Shown here: positions 54,744 through 63,393 of the stretch, one piece after another
How the letters are laid out: each line of letters begins with the position of its first letter
How positions within the stretch are numbered: the stretch's first letter is position 1
NCBI GenBank assembly: GCA_013289015.1
Contig: JABDAV010000003.1
Span: forward strand, 1 to 64,000
Source of the DNA: Bacteroidota bacterium
GTDB lineage: Bacteria; Bacteroidota; Bacteroidia; Chitinophagales; Chitinophagaceae
Length of the DNA: 64,000 bases
Direction: 5' to 3'
Position numbers and translations under genes: made by a program
The notes under the pieces: model-generated
Seen by the model: only the letters and a program-made list of their open reading frames with translations
Told to the model about the DNA's origin: nothing
Databases searched by the model: none

Positions 54744-54863
54744 CTATTTGAACAAGCTGAAGATCCAGTCAACAAGCGCAATAATAATGATGGCGCCAAC
54801 AACAATTATCCCAATAACATACGGCATCAATCTTTGCTTTTCCCTGTCGTCATCACTCATCAT
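54744..54863 (-). CDS. Small single-pass membrane protein, 39 aa
   Basis: ATG at 54863 (a second ATG follows at once) opens MMSDDDREKQRLMPYVIGII and continues VVGAIIIIALVDWIFSLFK. A charged cytoplasmic head is followed by one hydrophobic helix (about 14-37). The residue distribution is that of a genuine small membrane protein. It lies 33 bp upstream of the SnoaL-like gene on the same strand. Confidence 0.62.
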   Translation of the reverse strand: MMSDDDREKQRLMPYVIGIIVVGAIIIIALVDWIFSLFK

Positions 54864-54990
54864 AACATGAAAGTAAAACAAAACTTTTTTGTATGATAAA
54901 AAGTGTTCCAAAATTCAAAACATAATAACATATTGAATTGAATAAAATGCCTTAACCTTTTATTTATTTTCTTTGCATGTATAATTTTTT

Positions 54991-55644
54991 GTGGAGATAA
55001 ATAAATACATAGATCACACTCTATTAAAGCCAACGGCTCTAATAGAAGAAATTAAAAAGCTTTGTGCCGAAGCAAAACAGTACGATTTTGCGGCTGTTTG
55101 CGTGCCACCGCCGATGATAAAAATTGCAAAGGAGGAGTTGGAAAATTCAGCAATTAAAATTGCAACAGTTATTGGCTTTCCTTTCGGGTATTCGGCCATT
55201 GAGGCAAAAATCGCAGAAAGCATTTTAGCGATCATTGACGGAGCCGATGAATTGGATATTGTTATCAATCTAATCGCATTAAAGAATAACGATTGGGAAT
55301 ATTTAGCCAACGAGATCAATCATTTGATGCCCGTTATCAAACAAAAAAATAAAGTTGTAAAACTGATAATAGAAAGTGGTGTACTTACAGATGAAGAGAT
55401 TATTCGTTGCTGCGATTTATATGGCGCAACAGGCGTTGATTTTTTAAAAACTTCAACCGGTTATGCTGAAAAAGGTGTAAGCGCTCATGCAGTTAAATTA
55501 ATGCGTTTGTATTTGCCGGAGCATGTGCAGATAAAAGCATCAGGTGGAATTAAAACATATGCTTTTGCAAAAGAACTGATAGATGCAGGCGCAACAAGAA
55601 TCGGCTGCAGTGCCAGTGTACAGATAGTTTCACAAATGATATAA
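54991..55644 (+). CDS. deoC: Deoxyribose-phosphate aldolase
   Basis: Cleaves 2-deoxyribose 5-phosphate to glyceraldehyde 3-phosphate and acetaldehyde by a Schiff base. 217 residues from a GTG at 54991 (MEINKYIDHTLLKPTA). The Schiff-base lysine is in GVDFLKTSTGY and the second active Lys in HVQIKASGGIKTY; the Asp is in GADELDIVIN. Normal length. Functionally adjacent to pentose metabolism, but no shared regulation is visible. Confidence 0.95.
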   Translation: MEINKYIDHTLLKPTALIEEIKKLCAEAKQYDFAAVCVPPPMIKIAKEELENSAIKIATVIGFPFGYSAIEAKIAESILAIIDGADELDIVINLIALKNNDWEYLANEINHLMPVIKQKNKVVKLIIESGVLTDEEIIRCCDLYGATGVDFLKTSTGYAEKGVSAHAVKLMRLYLPEHVQIKASGGIKTYAFAKELIDAGATRIGCSASVQIVSQMI

Positions 55645-55716
55645 TATTATTTTAATTATTTTGCCTGCCTGAATGTTGGTGAAGAGTTTGTAACAGTGTA
55701 CCGAATTAATCATAGA

Positions 55717-56142
55717 ATGAAACAATTTTTTTTAGCATTATTTATTTTCAGTGCAACAATATGCAGCGCGCAATCTGCAGATACTATTATTGTTCATAAA
55801 GATCCGCGGCTTGATGTTTTAGCGGAGAAACAAATTGCTATCAATAAGGTTACTTCAAAAATGGGTTCGAATGGATTGTTCAGAGGTTATCGATTGCAAA
55901 TTTTAAATACACGCAGCCGTGATGACGCTTTTAAAACAAAAGCAATGTTGCTTGAGAATTTTCCTGATGAAAAAGTGTACGTGTTATATCAATCGCCATA
56001 TTTTAAAGTACGCATGGGAAATTTTATTACACGTGATGAAGCTGAGGATTTCAAAAAACAATTGACTTTATATTATTCCCAGCCGGTATATGTTATAGAT
56101 GATCTTATTGAATATATTCCAAAGGCAGATGACTTTCAATAA
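55717..56142 (+). CDS. Exported SPOR-domain protein
   Basis: 141 residues from ATG 55717 (signal peptide MKQFFLALFIFSATICSAQ). The C-terminal SPOR-like repeat (about 58-130) reads LFRGYRLQILNTRSRDDAFKTKAMLLENFPDEKVYVLYQSPYFKVRMGNFITRDEAEDFKKQL. SPOR domains bind denuded peptidoglycan at septa, so a cell-wall role is likely. A GTG at 55696 is an alternative start. Its stop is 9 bp before the amidohydrolase start. Confidence 0.88.
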   Translation: MKQFFLALFIFSATICSAQSADTIIVHKDPRLDVLAEKQIAINKVTSKMGSNGLFRGYRLQILNTRSRDDAFKTKAMLLENFPDEKVYVLYQSPYFKVRMGNFITRDEAEDFKKQLTLYYSQPVYVIDDLIEYIPKADDFQ

Positions 56143-56151
56143 ATATGATGT

Positions 56152-57336
56152 ATGATATCAACTGAAGAATTAAAAGAACTGACTAAACAATATGTGCCGC
56201 TGCTTGCTTCTATCCGTCATCATCTGCATGCGCATCCTGAATTAAGTTTTAAAGAATTTGAAACATCAAAATATATCGGCGAACAATTGGAGGCCTGGAA
56301 TATTCCTTACAAAAAAATTGCAGGTACAGGTATTGAAGCGTTGATTGAAGGTAATGATCCTTCATACAAAACATTGGCAATACGCGCTGATATGGATGCA
56401 TTGCCGATAACCGAAGAAAATAATGTTGATTATAAATCGCAGAACGTTGGCGTAATGCATGCATGCGGCCATGATGTGCATACAACCTGTTTATTAGGTG
56501 CTGCAAAAATTTTAAAAGATAATCAGCAACAATTTAAAGGAACGATCAAACTTATCTTTCAACCTGGTGAAGAAAGAAATCCCGGTGGTGCGAGCATTAT
56601 GATCAAAGATGGCGTATTGAATAATCCAAAACCGGAAGGCATTATTGCATTGCATGTACATCCCGGTTTACCTGTTGGTAAATTGAGTTTCAGGAAGGGA
56701 TTGATAATGGCAAGCGCCGATGAAATTTATATCACCATAAAAGGCAAAGGTGGTCACGCTGCAGCGCCGCATCAAACAGTTGATACCATTCTTGTTGCTT
56801 CGCATATAATTGTAAGCCTGCAGCAAATTGTAAGCAGGAACAACAATCCTTTTACGCCGTCGGTGCTTTCTATTTGCAGTTTTCAAGGTGGAAATACAAC
56901 CAATGTTATTCCTGCAGAAGTCAAGCTGATGGGCACTTTCAGAACGATGGATGAAAGCTGGCGTTATAAAGCGCATGAACTTATTGAAAGGGAAGTAAAG
57001 AATATTGCTGTTGCAATGGGCGCTGAAGCGGATGTGCATATTGATGTTGGATATCCTGCTGTGTACAACAATGAACTGCTTACTGAAAAAGCAACTTTGC
57101 TAGCTAAAGAATTTTTTGGAAATGATAATGTTGAAGAAACTGAATTGAGAATGGGCGCTGAAGATTTTGGATTTTATGCACAACAATTGCCAGCTTGTTT
57201 TTTTAGATTAGGTGTTAGAAATGAAGCGAAAGATATTGTACATAATGTGCACACAAGCAGGTTTAATATTGATGAAACCGCATTGCAATATGGTGCTGGA
57301 ATAATGGCGTGGTTAGGAATGAATTTAAAATCCTGA
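56152..57336 (+). CDS. M20-family amidohydrolase (N-acyl-L-amino acid amidohydrolase type)
   Basis: 394 residues. Zinc and catalytic motifs: HHLHAHPELSFKEFETS, RADMDALPITEE, MHACGHDVHTTCLLGAA, IFQPGEERNPGGASIM and ALHVHPGLPVG; the lid domain is seen in GGHAAAPHQTVDTIL and the C-terminal MGAEDFGFYAQQLPACFFRLG. Members cleave N-acyl amino acids, hippurate or indole-amino acid conjugates. Substrate unknown. Cytoplasmic; start ATG 56152. Confidence 0.94.
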   Translation: MISTEELKELTKQYVPLLASIRHHLHAHPELSFKEFETSKYIGEQLEAWNIPYKKIAGTGIEALIEGNDPSYKTLAIRADMDALPITEENNVDYKSQNVGVMHACGHDVHTTCLLGAAKILKDNQQQFKGTIKLIFQPGEERNPGGASIMIKDGVLNNPKPEGIIALHVHPGLPVGKLSFRKGLIMASADEIYITIKGKGGHAAAPHQTVDTILVASHIIVSLQQIVSRNNNPFTPSVLSICSFQGGNTTNVIPAEVKLMGTFRTMDESWRYKAHELIEREVKNIAVAMGAEADVHIDVGYPAVYNNELLTEKATLLAKEFFGNDNVEETELRMGAEDFGFYAQQLPACFFRLGVRNEAKDIVHNVHTSRFNIDETALQYGAGIMAWLGMNLKS

Positions 57337-57354
57337 TCAACTGCTATTACAATC

Positions 57355-58728
57355 TTACAAGCTATTCAAAAACTTCAGCAACTTATCCCTGTCTGTTTTG
57401 CTTAAGGTCATGAAATTATCTTTCGCTTTTTCTGCTTCACCACCGTGCCATAAGATAGCTTCTTCAATGCTGCGCGCTCTTCCATCATGCAAATAATAAG
57501 CAATACCATTTGTTTTAGGAAATAATCCAATTCCCCATAAAGGCATTGTTCGCCATTCGCTGCCGCTTGCTAAAAAATCAGGGCGGCCATCAGACAAACC
57601 ATCACCCATATCATGCAATAAAAGATCAGTGTATGGATGTATGCGTTGACTGGATATTTGTGGCAACGTTAAATCAACACCGGTTTGTATAGTTGGTATA
57701 TGACATTTAGCACAAGTTATTTGCGTAAATAATTGTTCTCCTGCTTTTACATCAGGATCAGTTACATTTCTTCTTGCAGGAACTGCCAATGATTTTACAT
57801 AAAATGCAACTGCATTTAAAATACTATCAGGCAATTCAGGATCATCTTTCAAACCATCGTCCTGCTTTTGTCCGGCACAACTTTCTTTCGGAGCGATGTA
57901 ATTGGTAACACCAATATCCTGTTGATATGCAAATGCAACCTGGTGCGAAATATCTATCGTGTTTGCTTTCAAACCAAATCGTCCTAATGCTCTTACATGA
58001 CTTAATGTATCATAAATATAATTCGGCCTTCCGCTAATACCATCACCATCTGCATCATCAGGATCAGCAAATGAAAGAATGGTGCTTTCAGGGATCGCCT
58101 GTAACAAACCCAAACCAAAAACAGGGGGCGCCATACGTGGCGAAATATTATACACTGAAGGCAATGGTAAATATGGATTAGTAAGCGTGTATGTTGGCTT
58201 TCTTAACGTAACAATTGTACCATCAGGATATGTAACCGGCACATCCGAATATGTTATATTAACATGTGCTTCAGGTGTTGAACTAAACACACTTTGATCC
58301 TGCAATTGAAAACCAAAACCCGGAATGCTCAACGGCGCGCCAGTTGCATCTTCGCCCGGCAAACTTACGCGTATCAATAAGGAAGAATTGTTGAAACCCG
58401 CTGTGGGTGTTCCTTTACCGTCGTTATGATGACAGGAGATACAGCTCACATTATTAAATACTGGTCCAAGCCCACCATGTATAATTGCCGGCGCTGAAAC
58501 AAAACTTTGTTCAAATGAAGCATCACCTAATTCGTGAAATTGCAGGTCTCTCGCACTTAATCCATCAACTGCATGTGTAAATGCTTTTGAAGTTGCATCA
58601 AACACGGTAGCTGCGCCACCACTCAAACGCGAATCATAACCATCATCAGGAAATTCGCTTGCTTTATTGCAGCGTATTAATACAACAATAACTGCAGCAC
58701 ACCATATCAATATCTTAATCTTCTTCAT
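57355..58728 (-). CDS. Di-haem DUF1111 oxidoreductase-like lipoprotein
   Basis: 457 residues with lipobox VLIRC (Cys20). Two c-type haem sites: Cys96-Ile-Ser-Cys99-His100 in NVSCISCHHNDGKG and Cys339-Ala-Lys-Cys342-His343 in TCAKCHIPTIQTG. The family phrase GRFGLKANTIDISHQVAFAYQQDIG and YLHDGRARSIEEAILWHGGEA confirm DUF1111, distant kin of MauG and di-haem peroxidases. DUF1111 genes frequently neighbour imelysins, as here. An electron-transfer or metal-redox role is inferred. Downstream of the imelysin gene beyond a 344-bp spacer. Confidence 0.92.
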   Translation of the reverse strand: MKKIKILIWCAAVIVVLIRCNKASEFPDDGYDSRLSGGAATVFDATSKAFTHAVDGLSARDLQFHELGDASFEQSFVSAPAIIHGGLGPVFNNVSCISCHHNDGKGTPTAGFNNSSLLIRVSLPGEDATGAPLSIPGFGFQLQDQSVFSSTPEAHVNITYSDVPVTYPDGTIVTLRKPTYTLTNPYLPLPSVYNISPRMAPPVFGLGLLQAIPESTILSFADPDDADGDGISGRPNYIYDTLSHVRALGRFGLKANTIDISHQVAFAYQQDIGVTNYIAPKESCAGQKQDDGLKDDPELPDSILNAVAFYVKSLAVPARRNVTDPDVKAGEQLFTQITCAKCHIPTIQTGVDLTLPQISSQRIHPYTDLLLHDMGDGLSDGRPDFLASGSEWRTMPLWGIGLFPKTNGIAYYLHDGRARSIEEAILWHGGEAEKAKDNFMTLSKTDRDKLLKFLNSL

Positions 58729-58881
58729 TATTTTTTATGTAACCGGCATCGGTTCTTCGTGGCATCTTCGTGTAGCCTGCCTTGGGGCTTGACCCGGAGG
58801 TCACTCCCTCCTATGTACTGATGTACTGTTGGCAGCTCCAGGTTGCTGTTCAAACTTTTATTATTGATTTATCTCCCTCTA

Positions 58882-59070
58882 ACCTGACCATCTTCCTGTT
58901 TATTCTGACCATTTCTTCGAAATTTCTGACCATTTAATCCTGGATTTTGACCGTTTTCCTGGATAACCTGCCCTTTTTTTCAAATAATCTGACCTTTTCT
59001 CTGGTTCTTTTGACCTTTTTATTGATTCTTTTTACCCTTTTTCTGATTCTTTCTATCCTTTTCCGGAACA
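58882..59070. repeat. Nine-unit tandem repeat with 21-bp period
   Basis: Nine consecutive, diverged 21-bp units fill the gap, phase unbroken over 189 bp. Each opens with a core like TTCTGACC followed by T-rich sequence and a CTGGA/GATTC-type end (for example TTCTGACCATTT at 58903 and 58924). It stops 2 bp before the imelysin stop codon. On the imelysin strand the core reads GGTCAGA. A 21-bp step equals seven codons or two helical turns. Confidence 0.85.
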
Positions 59071-59072
59071 AC

Positions 59073-60131
59073 TTAATCTTTCACCTGCTGTTGAATGAAC
59101 GGAACCAATTGTTCTTCTATTGTTTCATTTAATGCATCCACCACGTTCATGGTTTGCTGTACCTGTGCACGCTGATCTATTATTGCCTGTTCATATGGTT
59201 CAGTGATATTATCAAATGAATTGATGGCCGTTGTTATTTGAGAACGAATTGTATTATCCAATGATTTATTACGCAGGCTTACAAGATTTGTAAGACCGGT
59301 GCTTCCGTTTCTACCAAGATAAACTGTTTGCAAACCGGTGATGTTATTTTTAAAGTCCAGTGTTGAATTACCACTGTATGGCGACTCAACGATCTTGGGA
59401 TCTCTTGCATCAAATGGTTCTTTCATTTTTCCTTGTCCAACTTCTTCGCAAATGCCTTGCATAGCGCCAACAATTGCCAAAAATAATTCCTGCTTTGTTG
59501 TATAAACAGTGCTTCCGGTGCCTGCAGTTTTTACCTGTTGCGCAAAATTTGTGGGAGACTCTGTCCAGCTTGCATAAAGAGAATTGCAAATGTTCACAAT
59601 ATCTGTTGAAGCGCTTATCATATATTTTTTCTGGCGGTCTGTTAAGCTTGCTGCTGTGCGGCTTCCGTGATCGCCGAATATTAAATATTCAACCGGGTGA
59701 AAGCCCCTTAAATTGTAAGGCAACAATTGTATATCTGACAATTCAAGTGCATTGCTGCTTGCAAGCAATGAGTCAAACTGGTTGGCATCTGTTGGCCAGG
59801 TATCCATTTGTGGATCGTACTCGTTGTCTTCAACAGGGCCGAATAAAAAGCCTTCGCATTGTTCCCAAACTGTACGCAGGCTTTTCCATGATGTTTGCGC
59901 TGCTGTAAGATTTGCATCTGTTGCAGATGTATTCAGCGTAGCGATCTTTGTGTTCATGTCGCTCGCTGCTGCAGTTAAGCTTGAATATTGAGAAAGTGCA
60001 ACATCATCTGTAAAATCATTTATTACAGTTGTTTCTGTTGCAGGAAAAGTATCAGGCGTGCTTGTGTCTGCTTTATGGCATCCTGCAAAAAGTATTGTTG
60101 CTATTGCTATTGCTGATAAATTATGCTTCAT
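59073..60131 (-). CDS. Imelysin (M75) family lipoprotein
   Basis: 352 residues; lipobox LFAGC (Cys18). The imelysin GxHxxE signature appears as RGFHPVEYLIFGDHG. All-helical repeats include WKSLRTVWEQCEGFLFGPVEDNEYDPQMDTWP and GICEEVGQGKMKEPFDARDPKIVESPYSGN. Relatives (IcmP, EfeO-like algal and bacterial proteins) work in iron uptake, though no peptidase activity is clearly shown. It overlaps the Rieske gene by 4 bp (ATGA), proving co-transcription, and precedes the di-haem gene. Confidence 0.92.
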   Translation of the reverse strand: MKHNLSAIAIATILFAGCHKADTSTPDTFPATETTVINDFTDDVALSQYSSLTAAASDMNTKIATLNTSATDANLTAAQTSWKSLRTVWEQCEGFLFGPVEDNEYDPQMDTWPTDANQFDSLLASSNALELSDIQLLPYNLRGFHPVEYLIFGDHGSRTAASLTDRQKKYMISASTDIVNICNSLYASWTESPTNFAQQVKTAGTGSTVYTTKQELFLAIVGAMQGICEEVGQGKMKEPFDARDPKIVESPYSGNSTLDFKNNITGLQTVYLGRNGSTGLTNLVSLRNKSLDNTIRSQITTAINSFDNITEPYEQAIIDQRAQVQQTMNVVDALNETIEEQLVPFIQQQVKD

Positions 60132-60565
60132 GGTTTGAAATTATTAATGTGAATACTAAGTATGTTATTGCTAACTGATGTTTCAAAATGATGTAATGGT
60201 TGTTCTGCCGGGCCTTTGCGCACATTGCCTTGTTTATCAAATTCGCTGCCGTGTAAATTGCAGTGATAACCTGTTCCTGTTGGCGTTAACTGGTTTTCCT
60301 GGTGTGTGCATTGCAGCAATAAGGCTGAATAAGAATTGTCTTCATTTTTTTGAACGGCAACATCATAATACCAACCGGCAGGACGAACAATCTGCAGTGT
60401 GCTTTTATCAAATAAATTCATCGGTACATCTAAATTGCCGTTGTTGATTGTTGTTTTGTAAACAGATGATGCAGGTGAACAGCTTACCAATTGTGTTAAT
60501 GAAAAACCTGCTGCGCCAAGCAAACAAATTTTACATGATGATGATATGAAGTTTCTGCGTTGCAT
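60128..60565 (-). CDS. Exported Rieske [2Fe-2S] domain protein
   Basis: 145 residues. The N-terminus MQRRNFISSSCKICLLGAAGFSLTQLVSC carries a twin-arginine-like RRNF motif and a lipobox-like end, so a Tat-exported lipoprotein is likely. The cluster ligands are Cys86-Thr-His88 in LLQCTHQEN and Cys102-Asn-Leu-His105 in YHCNLHGSEFD. The 4-bp overlap with the imelysin gene indicates translational coupling. A small electron donor or acceptor for the neighbouring di-haem protein is inferred. Confidence 0.9.
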   Translation of the reverse strand: MQRRNFISSSCKICLLGAAGFSLTQLVSCSPASSVYKTTINNGNLDVPMNLFDKSTLQIVRPAGWYYDVAVQKNEDNSYSALLLQCTHQENQLTPTGTGYHCNLHGSEFDKQGNVRKGPAEQPLHHFETSVSNNILSIHINNFKP

Positions 60566-60578
60566 TTGTCTGAACCTG

Positions 60579-60769
60579 GATTTTGAATGATTTATTTGAT
60601 TAAAAGATTTTGCCTTTTATTGATTATAATGCTGTTTGAATTTGAAATCACAGATGCCATTATTGCTGCAGCACAAGTGTTGCGACGCAAGGAACGATGC
60701 CATCCTTTCAACTGCCGATCACCAAAAAAATATTTTAAAAACTTTTCAATCAGGTAAATCATTTTAATC
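60579..60769. repeat. Inverted-repeat spacer between the Rieske and porin-like genes
   Basis: About 28-bp diverged arms (near ATGATTTATTTGATT at 60587 and the mirror of ATGATTTACCTGATT at 60742-60769) enclose a GC-richer core with GCACAAGTGTTGCGACGCAAGG. No coding content. Confidence 0.5.
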
Positions 60770-60783
60770 AGGTAAATCGTGTT

Positions 60784-62046
60784 TTAAAATGAATAACCAA
60801 TTCCAATATTTAAAAACTGGTTATCCTGTTTATATGGAATTGCATTTGGCGGCGGATTAATTACCAGTTCCGGATTTTGCGGGCCGGTCTGCAACACGCG
60901 CACATCAGCTTTTATAACAATATTCGGAATGGGCAAATAGCTAAAGCCGACAATGATATGCGACTGTTTTAATGTGCCATCATAAATGCCCTTTGGTTCC
61001 GGTGGCAAATTTGAATTCAGGTCAAGTATTTCGCCGCGCGCAAACGTTATAAACTGTGCTGTTCCTTGTTTTTTATACAACCAGTCATAACCAACTTCTG
61101 CATACGCGCCATACATACCGCTGCCGGTATTTTTTGCATACGCAACATTTACTTTATCTGCATCAGGATACGCTACATAAGTGCCCAATGCTTTTGCGCT
61201 TATACCATTTTTTGCAAACTGAACATCTGCTTCGCCGAGATACAACGGCGTACCGAAAGCGCCGTTATCCAAACCCAAACTATCTGCGCTATGTTGATTT
61301 AAACCAACGGTTCCGCCTGCATAACCTGTAACCTGGAATTTAAAATATGAAACATTATACTGAACGCCTGCAGTTATTGCAAGGTTGTTTGCAAATGCAT
61401 CGCTGCCTTGCTGGCGGCCATCTCTGAAGCCTGAACCATGTTGAAAATTAGCGCTGTTTAAACCAGTCATTAAACCAACATCATAAGTAAGCGGAAGATT
61501 ATTTAATGTGCCATAAAATGCAACACCGAGTTCACGCCATGTTGCAGGAATAATAAGCGTTTCAACCATTGGCCTTTCAACGCCATTAAAATTTACAGGC
61601 AAATGATTTTCATTTAAGATACCAATGCGTGGCAAAAACAATCCTGCAACTAAATATTGGTGTGCATTCAAATTAAATTTGAGGTAAGCCTGCTCCATTG
61701 AAATATCGCCGCCGCCATTACCGCCTTCATCAGTTTCGCCGCTGCTTACAACAAGCGCATTTTCAAGTTCCATTTCTGTGAACAAAGAAATTTTATCGTT
61801 GAAACGATGGCCAACAAAAAGTACTACTCTTTCAAGACTTGCTGTCGATTGCTTTTTATTAAAATTTCTTTGATAGAATGCATCGCCGTAACCTGATATA
61901 ACTGTTTTGCTTTGATTGCTGTTTACATTAAGCGAATCTTCGTTTGTAAGCACAAGGTTTTGCGCGTTAGTTCTATACTGGGCTTTAACTGTAACTGTAA
62001 AAAAAGTAAACAGAATTAATCCGGTTGCTGTATATAAAAATTTCAT
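60784..62046 (-). CDS. Outer-membrane beta-barrel (porin-like) protein
   Basis: 420 residues from ATG 62046 (signal peptide ...LILFTFFTVTVKAQ); a TTG at 62055 is less likely. Alternating beta-strands run through, including VISGYGDAFYQRNF, ERVVLFVGHRFNDKISLFTEMELENAL, YDVGLMTGLNSANFQHG and a terminal aromatic residue in GYSF, typical of porins. Similar barrels occur beside imelysin/DUF1111 genes, so a role in the same envelope system is suggested. Same strand, 218 bp upstream of the Rieske gene. Confidence 0.85.
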   Translation of the reverse strand: MKFLYTATGLILFTFFTVTVKAQYRTNAQNLVLTNEDSLNVNSNQSKTVISGYGDAFYQRNFNKKQSTASLERVVLFVGHRFNDKISLFTEMELENALVVSSGETDEGGNGGGDISMEQAYLKFNLNAHQYLVAGLFLPRIGILNENHLPVNFNGVERPMVETLIIPATWRELGVAFYGTLNNLPLTYDVGLMTGLNSANFQHGSGFRDGRQQGSDAFANNLAITAGVQYNVSYFKFQVTGYAGGTVGLNQHSADSLGLDNGAFGTPLYLGEADVQFAKNGISAKALGTYVAYPDADKVNVAYAKNTGSGMYGAYAEVGYDWLYKKQGTAQFITFARGEILDLNSNLPPEPKGIYDGTLKQSHIIVGFSYLPIPNIVIKADVRVLQTGPQNPELVINPPPNAIPYKQDNQFLNIGIGYSF

Positions 62047-62129
62047 CGCCCGCAAAAGTAGTTCTGCGTTACCGGGGCGACTTACGAATTAAGGAAAGCG
62101 GTTTACGAAAAAGGAAAAGCTATTGAAAA

Positions 62130-62858
62130 TTAACCATTCATGGCTGCTTCATCAACAAACCAATGCAGTTCGCCGTGCGATGGTTTTATTATTTGTGAAG
62201 GATATGTTAGCGGATCATAAGGTTTATGTAAAACATCAGCTAATGCAGTTGCCTTACCGCTTCCACTTACAATAAAGGCGATGCATTTGGCTGCATTTGC
62301 AATTGGTGCAGTAAGTGTGATGCGATACATGTTTTGTTGTTCCAGCCACAAATAAGTACACCATTTTGCTTGTTCATTGATTGCATCTTTCTGACCGGGA
62401 AAAAGTGAAAGCGTATGTGCATCATCACCCATTCCTAACAAAACAAGATCAAACGTTGGCTGAGCAATATTTTTATGGAAGTAATGCTGCAACACTTCTT
62501 CATAAGCATTTGCAGCAGTTTCAGGCGACATATTTTCTGTTTGTATGAAATGCACATGTTGCGGATTTACTGCAACATTATCGAGCAAGGTTTCATGTAT
62601 CATTTTTGCATTGCTGCGGTCATCAGCATAAGGAACAAAACGTTCGTCGCCGATAAAAATGTTTGCACGGCTCCAGTCTATTTTATTCTTGTATTCATCG
62701 CTTGCAAGAATGGTGTATAATTTTTTTGCAGTATTACCGCCTGTAAATGCAATCGAAAATCTTTCGTGCGTTGCAAGTGCTTTACAGATATATTCAACCA
62801 TCCAGTTGGCAATATGCTCGCACAAATCTTCATAATCTTTACAAACGTGGAGTTCCAT
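62130..62858 (-). CDS. pgl: 6-phosphogluconolactonase
   Basis: Second enzyme of the oxidative pentose-phosphate pathway. 242 residues: FSIAFTGGNTAKKLYTILA, IFIGDERFVPYADDRSNAKM and LLGMGDDAHTLSLFPG are the family motifs. Length and position downstream of zwf on the same strand, separated by a small membrane protein gene, suit a zwf-pgl unit. ATG at 62858. Confidence 0.95.
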   Translation of the reverse strand: MELHVCKDYEDLCEHIANWMVEYICKALATHERFSIAFTGGNTAKKLYTILASDEYKNKIDWSRANIFIGDERFVPYADDRSNAKMIHETLLDNVAVNPQHVHFIQTENMSPETAANAYEEVLQHYFHKNIAQPTFDLVLLGMGDDAHTLSLFPGQKDAINEQAKWCTYLWLEQQNMYRITLTAPIANAAKCIAFIVSGSGKATALADVLHKPYDPLTYPSQIIKPSHGELHWFVDEAAMNG

Positions 62859-62963
62859 TTTCTAAAGTTTTATCAATTACAATTATATAAGGAAAAGTTC
62901 TTTGAATGAACTATTAATTTTATGATATACGCAAAGCAAATAAATAATAACATTCCGGTTTAT

Positions 62964-63278
62964 TTAAAGTATTTGAAATAAATGAAGCAATAAAAAGCCA
63001 ATACACCTAAAGGTAAAATAGTTGCTATTACTTTTTTGATATTTAAACAGCCAAAAACTTAAGAGCATAATACTAAGAAGAATAAACGGATAGATAAGAC
63101 TTAAAATAAATAAAACGTATGTAGCTTCTGTAACAGAAGATGGATTATCAAATAAAAATATACTGGAAAAAGCAGTAAATGGCCAAAATATAAAACCTAA
63201 AAATGCAAGATAATTTAGTCCTGTAAACCATATGGGTAAATCAGGTCTGTTAATTAATGATTTTAAGGTAAACTTCAT
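62964..63278 (-). CDS. Small membrane protein between zwf and pgl
   Basis: 104 residues from ATG 63278 (MKFTLKSLINRPDLPIWF); a TTG at 63320 would add 14 non-typical residues. Three hydrophobic helices (about 20-40, 50-75 and 85-100). No family recognised. It sits inside the zwf-pgl run, on the same strand. Confidence 0.65.
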   Translation of the reverse strand: MKFTLKSLINRPDLPIWFTGLNYLAFLGFIFWPFTAFSSIFLFDNPSSVTEATYVLFILSLIYPFILLSIMLLSFWLFKYQKSNSNYFTFRCIGFLLLHLFQIL

Positions 63279-63393
63279 TTGCAAATAATTTGAATGAACT
63301 TCAATATTACAACATCCCAAAACTAAAATGTTATAAGCGCATCAACCTAATCTGAGTGAACCCATTCTTTATTTGCGATAGCAGGGCGAACGA

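Noticed and set aside
58882-59070. CRISPR array
   Set aside because: The repeat is contiguous with no spacers and the units are diverged; no cas genes are present.
58947-59132. 60-codon Leu/Phe-rich frame
   Set aside because: It is a translation of the T-rich 21-bp tandem repeat and the end of the imelysin gene; no start context or family.
59474-59908. 144-codon plus-strand frame
   Set aside because: Antisense to the imelysin gene, which carries the GxHxxE signature and a lipobox.
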